Origin: Rebecca billardiae RCC1528
Lineage: Eukaryota > Haptophyta
DNA: 64,000 nucleotides
Reading direction: 5' to 3'
Assembly (NCBI GenBank): GCA_965240325.2
Contig: OZ251229.1
Location: 248,001-312,000, forward strand
Below are positions 57,334 to 64,000 of this stretch, one piece after another. The notes under the pieces are model-generated. The model was not told the origin of the DNA, ran no database searches, and was given only the letters and a program-made list of their open reading frames with translations. A program made the translations under genes and the position numbers. Each line of letters opens with the position of its first letter. The stretch's first letter is position 1.

Positions 57334-59040
57334 ATGACGGGTGCAGGCTGGAGTCCGCTACGGTGCAGGCTGGCGTCCGCTACGGTGGGCGACGTCACGG
57401 GGACGTGGCGGTGGCGTCTCGTGTCGCTGGTAGGAGTGTGCGCCGCCGCCGCGCTACTTCCCGCAACGGCGGCCGTCGTCAGCCACCGTGTCGCCGCCGT
57501 CGACGTGCTTCGTGATGCAGTCGTCGCGTGTGAGCTTCGCGAGCACGAGGAGGTGCGGACGTGCGTGCTGCCGAGCCTTGCGAGCCTCAAACTGAGCGAC
57601 GGAGCTCATCGCACTGCGCATACGCCCAAGCTTCAACGGTTCTCGTGGGTCTATGGCACGCCATTCGGAGGCCTCGGGCTCGAGCTCGTCACGGACTTGC
57701 CGTCGTGCGAGCAAGGCGGAGGTGGACTCAGCGACGCCTGCATGCAGATACCACCGGCAGAGCGCCAGTCGGAACGGGTTGGCCTCCTCACGTCGCATCC
57801 TTGGGGACACAACTTCCAGCACTTTCACATGGAGCAGCTGCCGCAGATCCACTTCTATTACGCGCTGCTGCAGCGCGCATACAGCGTGGTCGCAGGTGGC
57901 GCGAGCTCAGACGAGCACAACAGCTCCGAAGGACGACGAGGGCCCGCATTGCACCTGCTCTTCCTCAACAATGCTGGGAGGTCGGGCGAGAATCGGACTC
58001 TCGCCGAAGTGGGGCCTTCTGCGTTTCAGCGCGAGGCGATGGAAATGCTGGGCGTCCCCACTAACCTCATCCGGGGCTGGCCGCCCGCACAGCCCCTGCT
58101 CATGTGGAGGGCAGTCTGGACGGGCATGACCATCGCCACTGGCGCTGCCTCCACTGAGGTGCAGCCCTTCGTGGCCGAGACGCTGGTCCAACTCAACGTC
58201 GCGGCCCGGGCGGAGTTCGAGCGTTCGTGGGAAGCCCAGGCAGGGGCTGGGCAGCGCCGACCTGCTGCTGCTGACGGCGAGCTCGTCTACGCGAGTCGGG
58301 GCGGGAGCAAGCGCGGTGTCGCCAACGAGGCCGAGCTGATCGCTGCGCTGCGTCCGCTCGGGTTCCGCGTGGATGACTTCGGCAATTACACACTTCGCGG
58401 CCGCGCGGCGATGCTTGGCCGCGCACGCCTCGTGGTCCACCCGTATGGCGCTGGCGTTGTCAACATGGTGTACGCGCCCTGCCCGCACACACGCTGGCTT
58501 TTCATCTGCGGCTTGTACTGCCAATGGAAAGTGCCGCATATCTACGCCTCGCTAATGCGCACAGCGCAGGCGCGCATCGTGCAGGCAAACTACTCGAGCT
58601 TGGCGCAGAGTGATGAGGGCGTGCGCGCAGCACTGGTGGCATTGGACGGCTGGGAAGGCGTCACTAGCCAGCCGTATCACGTGGACGTTCCACAGGTGGT
58701 TCGTGCAGTGCAACGCATGCTCGCGGAGCAGGAGAGAGGCAAGGCGACCGCCTCGTCATCATCGTCGTCTACCAAGCGATCAAGCGCATACGCAACCAGT
58801 TCCGAGCATCCGTCTGGGCGTATGGGCCGTCATCCAGGCTGCAGCTGGAGCTTGCCAGGAGCTTCTGCCAAGCCGCCACCGTACTCATCTCTGCCGACTA
58901 CAAGAGCGCAGTGGCGGAAACTCTGGCAACAGCAAGATGTCCCTGATGGCGACGCCCTGCCAGGAACCAAGGAAGCAAGAGCTGCAAAGATCCTACGGGA
59001 AGTCCGCGGGCTCCGCCGCCCCGCACGCGGCGGGCACTGA
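57334..59040 (+). CDS. GT61-family (DUF563-like) glycosyltransferase
   Basis: Intronless, 568 residues. A membrane helix near residues 29-50 (VSLVGVCAAAALLPATAAVV) makes it a type II Golgi-style protein. Family boxes: GHNFQHFHMEQLPQIHFY near 150, VYASRGGSKRGVANEAELIA near 315, and ARLVVHPYGAGVVNMVYAPC near 365, the last being the conserved His/Gly/Ala loop of GT61 enzymes. The C-terminal 120 residues are Ser/Pro-rich and low in conservation. GT61 members add xylose, arabinose or GlcNAc to glycans; the sugar here is unknown. Confidence 0.85.
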   Translation: MTGAGWSPLRCRLASATVGDVTGTWRWRLVSLVGVCAAAALLPATAAVVSHRVAAVDVLRDAVVACELREHEEVRTCVLPSLASLKLSDGAHRTAHTPKLQRFSWVYGTPFGGLGLELVTDLPSCEQGGGGLSDACMQIPPAERQSERVGLLTSHPWGHNFQHFHMEQLPQIHFYYALLQRAYSVVAGGASSDEHNSSEGRRGPALHLLFLNNAGRSGENRTLAEVGPSAFQREAMEMLGVPTNLIRGWPPAQPLLMWRAVWTGMTIATGAASTEVQPFVAETLVQLNVAARAEFERSWEAQAGAGQRRPAAADGELVYASRGGSKRGVANEAELIAALRPLGFRVDDFGNYTLRGRAAMLGRARLVVHPYGAGVVNMVYAPCPHTRWLFICGLYCQWKVPHIYASLMRTAQARIVQANYSSLAQSDEGVRAALVALDGWEGVTSQPYHVDVPQVVRAVQRMLAEQERGKATASSSSSSTKRSSAYATSSEHPSGRMGRHPGCSWSLPGASAKPPPYSSLPTTRAQWRKLWQQQDVPDGDALPGTKEARAAKILREVRGLRRPARGGH

Positions 59041-59073
59041 TTTATGCGGCCGCACTGCGTGCGCGACATTAAT

Positions 59074-59074
59074 A

Positions 59075-59147
<73 letters not shown>

Positions 59148-59150
59148 CGC
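59074..59150. repeat. Long TA microsatellite
   Basis: About 35 TA units with one TGTA interruption, 34 bp past the GT61 stop codon. Further ATAT-rich palindromes continue to about 59210. Confidence 0.95.
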
Positions 59151-59269
59151 TGCTGTCATAATACTACAGCATATATATAGTATATATATAATATATATAC
59201 TATATATTATAACTACAGTCTGACGGGCTGTATCTTATTTCAGACTCTCTGATGATCATGAATTACAGC

Positions 59270-59425
59270 TACAGTTTATTTGTTTTAACTATACGTGCGT
59301 AAGGCTCACGGTGGCCGAGGTTGCCGCGCTATCGCACGCTCTCCGAAGAGAGACCTGGAAACTGGTTTTGAACCCATGACCAGCGCGCCGCACTCGGCAC
59401 TGCGCCACCGGCCGACCACCGGTCG
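59270..59425 (-). mobile_element. tRNA-derived SINE
   Basis: Read on the minus strand: a tRNA-like head with an A-box-like TGGCGCAGTGCCGAGTGCGG and, 33 nt on, a B-box-like GGGTTCAAAACC. A body follows, then AGCGTGCGATAGCGCGGCAA, CCACCGTGAGCCTTACGCAC and an A-rich tail (GTTAAAACAAATAAA). No cloverleaf closes, so it is not a working tRNA. The 3' part recurs at 19366-19430. Confidence 0.6.
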
Positions 59426-59793
59426 CCGCGCGAGCGGCTCAGTGAATACTGAATGACTACGACGATGATTAAATATTGATTGCTGTTATTGGTGTGACGC
59501 CTGATAATGGGCACATGCACTCGGTCTTGGCAGTCGTCGGAGTGAGACACTGAGTCTGAGTAATAGCAGTGAGTGAGTAGCTAGTTATAACAGTTTAATT
59601 AAAAACTCGCCAAGCCCGAGGCCCGAGCCGCCGGTGCCCGGGTGGCGAGCGGTCGCAATATATATATGTATATTAACGACGTGGTATGCAACGGGCAGGC
59701 GTCAGTATATGCATTTATTTTAGGGTTATTTTATTGCCTTTTGATCCAATCGCAAAACTCAAAAGCTGATCGCGGGATAAATCATCGCCCGCC

Positions 59794-60723
59794 ATGGATG
59801 GCCAACCGCCACGGAGCGGAAGCGACGACGGCGACGAGGAGTCGCCTACCGTCAAAGATGCAGCGCCACGGAAGCCCACGCGTGTGACGCCTTTTCTGAT
59901 TGCCGAGACCGCTGGCATCGCTCGCGCCAGTGACGGTACCCTCCTGCCCGCCGACAAGCTGGCCGCGGAGGTCGTGCAATTGAAGCGCCTGAGGCTGGAC
60001 CGTCAGAACATCCGCGACCTCGACGGCCTCGACTGCTGCGAGGGGGCGACGCATCTGTACCTGCAGCACAACATTGTTGAACACATCGACGACAGCCTGC
60101 TCTTCTTGCGCTCGCTGGAGTTTTTATCCCTCGATCACAACCGCATCACGGTTGTCTCCAACCTGAGCGCGCTGCGTGCACTGCGGTATCTCGGCCTGGC
60201 GCACAACCTGATCGAGGAGGTGGACACAGGTGCGCGCGTGCGCATGCGCGCACGTTGCCCACCCGCGCCGCCCCCGCCCCTGCCGTAGCCCACGGGCTCG
60301 CGTGCCCCCTTCCCCGCCCTCGCAGCCGAAATCCCGTGCACGGTCCGATTCCTGGACCTGTACGCCAACCCGTGCTCACTCAGCCCGGACTACCGGCACA
60401 CGCTCACCGACGGCCTGCCGGCGCTGCTGGAGCTGGACCAGGTGCCTGTCCTGCGCGCGGACAAGGGAGCCGAGGATGCTGACGCGGAGAGCGCAGGCCC
60501 GCCCGCCGTGCCGCCGAGTGACGGCGACGAGAGCGGCGGCTCTCGGCCCGTACCCGCGGCTGCCACCGAGGCGCTCGCTGACCTGTGCGTCAGCAGACTC
60601 CGCGAGGGCTCGGCCGATGTGTCAGGTGAGCTCGACAGCGTACACGCCAAGAAGGATGCGATCCTGGCGCGCGCGAAGGAGCGGCGGGCGATGATGCGCG
60701 ACGTCAAGTACATCCCGCCATGA
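59794..60723 (+). CDS. Leucine-rich-repeat protein, LRRC46-like
   Basis: Two exons (59794-60229, 60326-60723), intron 96 nt (GTGCGC..CGCAG), 277 residues. SDS22-type LRRs span about residues 60-150: LKRLRLDRQNIRDLDGL, ATHLYLQHNIVEHID, LEFLSLDHNRITVVS, LRYLGLAHNLIEEVD. The splice joins to a capping segment (TVRFLDLYANPCSLSPDYRH). A disordered region and a C-terminal basic helix (ILARAKERRAMMRDVKYIPP) follow. This layout matches ciliary LRR proteins such as LRRC46. A role in the flagellum is inferred. Confidence 0.87.
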
Positions 60724-61250
60724 CCTCGGCGCTTCGCAAGCTATGCTGCTGTGCTAAGTACGCCGCCCGGCCCCGGGCGGCCGGAGCACGGCCACGGGCA
60801 CAGTGACAGGTCCGACGGCGTGACGCCTGAGGCCCGAGCCTGACTAGAGCCTGACTGCTGACAGTGACAGTGACGGGCGACGGCAGTGCCATCGGCGGCA
60901 TCGTCCTGATTTGCGGATACTGATCGATGATGAGGGAGTCGATGATCATATCATTGATGTGAATTTCAATTGTGATGACGGTGCCCAGACGCGGCGTGAC
61001 TGGCAGACGCGGACCCGTCAGCCGTCTGAGGTTACAGAGGTAACACGGCACAAGACGACGAGAGTATTTTATTGATGACGACACCTGCGAACGAGAGTCG
61101 AGACCGCCGGCGGCTCATCAGGCTGCCACTGCCACTCCGCACTTGCGTGACGCGTCTCGCCCGAGAGCCCAGCCCCTGCCCCAGGCGCCGCGCCCACACC
61201 GCACACGCAGGCCACACTGCCACCACAGGCCATCATACTCGCGGTTACCA
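60724..61250. other. Intergenic between convergent LRR and CCDC81-like genes
   Basis: 527 bp containing ATCGATGATGAG-type AT-richer sequence near 60930-60980. No gene or named repeat. Confidence 0.4.
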
Positions 61251-62784
61251 TCAAGGCCGCTCCAGCCATTGGCTGATGCGCCTGGCTGCTCCCGGCGACA
61301 GGCACGTGCTCTCGCGCGCCACCTCTTTGGCGAGCTCCCTGTCGAGCGCCCGCGGGAAGCGGTGTGGCGAGAGGTCTTTGGGCGGCATGGTGAAGGCCGG
61401 CGATGCCTGCGGGCCGTGTCGGACGAGGCACGCGCGCAGGGGCGGTTGGGATGTGGCGTGGCGATCATTGCGAGCCGCAAGCCATCGCAACGGCCATCGG
61501 ACCCGCGGGTGCGCGCGCGCGCGCGTGCGCGCGCACCGGCGGAGTGTGCTTAGCGCCCTCGCCCGGCGCGAGCCGTGGGATCGGGCTGAGGCCGTATCGG
61601 TCGACCTCGAGCTCGAGCTGCACGCGCGCGTCCTCCTCCGCCATGCTCAGCGGCGGAGGCCGACGCGGCGCGCTCGCCGAGCGCGCGCTCGGTGCGGCGC
61701 GCGGCGCGTGCGGCTGCTCCCTGGGCCTCGGAGGAGGCTTCGCGGAGGCACGAACGTCTAGCGCCCCCTCGAGCGCGAGGCGCACCGACGGGTCCCGCAG
61801 GCCTTGCAGGACGAGCGGCGCCGGCTGCGCGCGGCCGCGGGACGGCGGCGCGGCAGCGGTCGAGGGCCGCGGTGGCAGCTGCGAGGGGGTGCCGCGCACG
61901 GAGTGCGTACGCGTACGAGCCTGTGCCTGCGCCGTCGTCGCGTCCGTCGACGACCCCCTGTTCTCCCGATCGAGCGCAGCACCGCTCCGCGGGGGGCGCC
62001 CCGCCGCGCCTCTGCTCTGTGCGAGCCCAACGACCTTGCGCGCCGCTGCGGGCGGCGAGGGCGGCGCGGTGGGGAGAGTCGCTGCGGCCTTGCCGCTGAG
62101 CCCGAGCGCGAGCGGCTCCTCCTCGTGCGCGTGGCGGTTGAGCATCGGGTCGACGGACGGCGCGGCCATCCGCCGGATCTCCGCGAGGCGCAGCAGCGCG
62201 TCCTCACGCTCCGCCGCGGGCAGGAAGTTGGGCGCAAACTCAAAGCTGGCATGCCGCGCGCTCACGACGAGCAGGCCGACGCCGGAGAGGTCGATGGCCG
62301 CCTCCTCGTGCGCGCTCGCGATGCTGAAGATCGCGCTGACCAGCTCGCGCGAGCCCGAGAACACCTCGTCCTTCGTCAGGTTGGTCGAGAAGTTGAGCGC
62401 GAGCCGCGTGCAGTTCAGTGGCTCTGTCTTTGCGAGCTCGTTCGCGCGGAAGCCTGCGGCCGTGTGCATGCGCGACTTCAGGCCCGTGTCGGTGAGAAAG
62501 CGCTCATGAAATATGCACACGGGCCGGTAGCGACCGGCGGCAGACCCTGCGCTCGAGCCCGCTCGGCTGCTGGGCGTGCGCGTGGGCGCGAGCCCGTCGA
62601 CCCTCCACGTGAACGTGCACAGATGTGGGATGGAGGCGCCGCGGCAGCGGTTGAGCTGCTCCGCGATCCAGCGCAAGATGCACTCCCACACACGGTCCAG
62701 CGGCAGCGCTGTCGACGCGCGGCGCGTCGCTCGACGCGCCTTGCACAGCTCGAGGAGCTCCTGCTCCCCGAAGATCGCCGGCAT
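61251..62784 (-). CDS. CCDC81-like protein with eukaryotic HU domains
   Basis: Two exons (62784-61537, 61406-61251), intron 130 nt (GTGCGC..CGCAG), 467 residues. From the ATG at 62784 (MPAIFGEQELLELCKARRAT), residues 1-80 read as HU-CCDC81 domain 1 (VWECILRWIAEQLNRC, then IPHLCTFTWRVDG) and about 105-205 as domain 2 (LALNFSTNLTKDEVFSGSRE, IDLSGVGLLVVSARHASFEF). A long Ser/Pro/Ala linker leads to a short helix (EEDARVQLELEVDRYGLSP). Exon 2 supplies a C-terminal helix (ALDRELAKEVARESTCL, RRISQWLERP). Human CCDC81 is centrosome-associated; these HU folds descend from bacterial DNA-bending proteins but are not known to bind DNA here. Confidence 0.8.
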
Positions 62785-62980
62785 GGATGGAGACGGCGCA
62801 ACGGCTGCGGCCCCGCTCGGAGGACTCTGCAAGCTCCGGCTCGAGGCCCTCGTTGTCTGGGAGGCTTCATCAACCTTGCTTCAACTTGCTTCAACCAATT
62901 CGAGTCGGTCTCGTCAAACTTCGATCCATCAAGATCCAGATCTACAGAAGCCAGGAGGGGGCTGAGGCCGCTCGAGCGAC
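62785..62980. promoter_or_regulatory. 5' flank of the CCDC81-like gene
   Basis: Upstream of the minus-strand start codon and just outside the inverted duplication. Contains CAACTTGCTTCAACTTGC-like short repeats near 62870-62900. Promoter role inferred. Confidence 0.3.
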
Positions 62981-63388
62981 TTCGTGTCAGGCGAGGCAGA
63001 TCGCGCCAGTGCGAGGCGAGGCAGACGCTCGCCTGCCTCGCCCAGCAGGCGAGGCAGCTAAGCTAGTAAAGCCGCGGCCGAACTTTACGAAAGCCAAATG
63101 TCTGCCGGTGCGCCGCCCGTCTTTGCGCACGGTGACAAGGGCGCGCGAGGGCGCTTCCTCACGATCCCGAAGAGCGCTGCGCGCGGCGTCGCGTTGGCGG
63201 CGGCAGCGGCGCTGGGGTGTATCTTGCCCATTCTGCTTGGCGGTGCGCGCTCATGACGCCTCGGCCGCCGCCACGCCATGCGCGACCGGGCGTGTCGCCT
63301 TCTTGACGGGCAGTGCACACGCCCTTGCAAGCGCACAGCCGTGAAGAGCCGAGAGCGTCCGTCGCGCGCACGCCGCCCACGCGGGATG
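62981..63388 (+). repeat. Left arm of a perfect 408-bp inverted duplication
   Basis: Begins TTCGTGTCAGGCGAGGCAGA and ends GCCCACGCGGGATG. Its reverse complement is 63593-64000, with no mismatch found by eye and coordinates that mirror exactly about 63490.5. A 204-bp unique spacer (63389-63592) lies between the arms. The outer part has several copies of GCGAGGCAG. Confidence 0.95.
63098..63256 (+). CDS. 52-residue single-helix membrane protein, copy 1
   Basis: ATG at 63098 (MSAGAPPVFAHGDKGARGRF) to TGA at 63256. A basic middle (LTIPKSAARG) is followed by one membrane helix (VALAAAAALGCILPILLGGA) and a two-residue tail (RS). This looks like a small organelle inner-membrane subunit. The family is not recognised. 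An identical copy lies at 63725-63883 on the other strand. Confidence 0.55.
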   Translation: MSAGAPPVFAHGDKGARGRFLTIPKSAARGVALAAAAALGCILPILLGGARS

Positions 63389-63592
63389 AGGTTTCAGGAC
63401 TATTCGTATGACACTGAGCGATCGCGCTCTGGCATGTGCGAGCCATGATGACCATGGGTAGCAACTACGATGACCACTGCTCACCTGCATTTCAGCCGAT
63501 GACATCCTCTCGTTCAGCGATCTTGACTGCTCTGAGCGCATGGCGAACTCGGCGGAGCGCATGGGCAAGGTGGCTTCGTTGATAACACAAAG

Positions 63593-64000
63593 CATCCCGC
63601 GTGGGCGGCGTGCGCGCGACGGACGCTCTCGGCTCTTCACGGCTGTGCGCTTGCAAGGGCGTGTGCACTGCCCGTCAAGAAGGCGACACGCCCGGTCGCG
63701 CATGGCGTGGCGGCGGCCGAGGCGTCATGAGCGCGCACCGCCAAGCAGAATGGGCAAGATACACCCCAGCGCCGCTGCCGCCGCCAACGCGACGCCGCGC
63801 GCAGCGCTCTTCGGGATCGTGAGGAAGCGCCCTCGCGCGCCCTTGTCACCGTGCGCAAAGACGGGCGGCGCACCGGCAGACATTTGGCTTTCGTAAAGTT
63901 CGGCCGCGGCTTTACTAGCTTAGCTGCCTCGCCTGCTGGGCGAGGCAGGCGAGCGTCTGCCTCGCCTCGCACTGGCGCGATCTGCCTCGCCTGACACGAA
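63593..64000 (-). repeat. Right arm of the inverted duplication
   Basis: Exact reverse complement of 62981-63388. It reaches the window edge at 64000, so the duplication may be longer. Confidence 0.95.
63725..63883 (-). CDS. 52-residue single-helix membrane protein, copy 2
   Basis: Identical in every base to the copy at 63098-63256, in the opposite orientation. The two genes converge on the 204-bp spacer. Either a recent duplication or an assembly artefact. Confidence 0.5.
   Translation of the reverse strand: MSAGAPPVFAHGDKGARGRFLTIPKSAARGVALAAAAALGCILPILLGGARS

Larger units (their letters stand above)
59041..59793. other. AT-rich gap with TA runs and a SINE
   Basis: The most AT-rich interval in the window. 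It holds TA runs (59074-59150, and shorter ones to 59210) and a tRNA-derived SINE (59270-59425, minus). No gene seen. Confidence 0.6.

Noticed and set aside
59340-59425. Functional tRNA gene on the minus strand
   Set aside because: A-box-like and B-box-like blocks are present, but no acceptor stem or anticodon arm closes; a SINE head explains it better.
61465-61536. Alternative C-terminus of the CCDC81-like protein by intron read-through
   Set aside because: It reads 23 Arg/Ala-rich residues to a stop. The spliced exon at 61251-61406 gives a structured helix and matches the donor type used across the window.

Overview
This is nuclear DNA from a GC-rich, single-celled photosynthetic eukaryote. 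The signs are GT-AG introns of about 100-270 nt, no bacterial operons, ciliary or centrosomal protein types (MORN, ankyrin/IQ, LRR, CCDC81-like HU domains), a eukaryotic selenocysteine tRNA, and two proteins (ribosome recycling factor and a lumenal FKBP) whose N-termini look like the layered presequences of secondary red-algal plastids. Codon third positions are almost all G or C. A haptophyte is my best guess; a pelagophyte or other stramenopile alga is possible. I cannot name the species.

Layout. 1-6.1 kb: 3' part of a ZIP zinc transporter, an ankyrin/IQ protein, a repeat-rich gap, and ARL2. 6.3-12 kb: a very large MORN/IQ protein diverging from ARL2, then a small helical protein with a HeLo-like look. 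12-19.7 kb: a repeat-dense, gene-poor island with two decayed genes (one a zinc-finger, transposase-like protein), palindromic elements and a minisatellite. 19.8-26.7 kb: a huge membrane-anchored subtilisin on the minus strand, diverging from a BART-START protein. 26.7-31 kb: broken ORFs, a small beta-solenoid-like protein and hairpin DNA. 31-38.4 kb: a nucleostemin/GNL3 homologue that has lost its nucleotide-binding motifs, a sulfotransferase-like protein, and EFL1; GNL3 and EFL1 are both large-subunit ribosome biogenesis factors. 38.7-42 kb: an F-box protein with an OmpA-like C-terminus, tRNA-Sec, and a coiled-coil protein with a predicted N-myristoylation start. 42.9-50.6 kb: a flavodoxin-fold quinone reductase, an ABCD-type ABC half-transporter, a small membrane protein, cathepsin Z and a sulfatase. 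51.6-62.8 kb: a PX protein, WDR20/DMWD, plastid RRF and FKBP, a GT61-type glycosyltransferase, an LRR protein and a CCDC81-like protein. 63-64 kb: a perfect inverted duplication of at least 408 bp carrying two copies of a 52-residue membrane protein.

Themes. Five neighbouring gene pairs diverge from gaps of 119-347 bp, suggesting shared promoters. Nine of the thirteen introns I could place begin GTGCGC and one GTGCGT, which is not the usual GTRAGT donor. At least four dispersed non-coding repeat families, one of them a tRNA-derived SINE, recur in the gaps. The membrane, secretory and polysaccharide-related genes (protease, sulfotransferase, sulfatase, GT61, cathepsin) fit a marine alga that builds and remodels a sulfated surface.

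All exon boundaries here are read by eye from frame, splice dinucleotides and family similarity. None is supported by transcript data.
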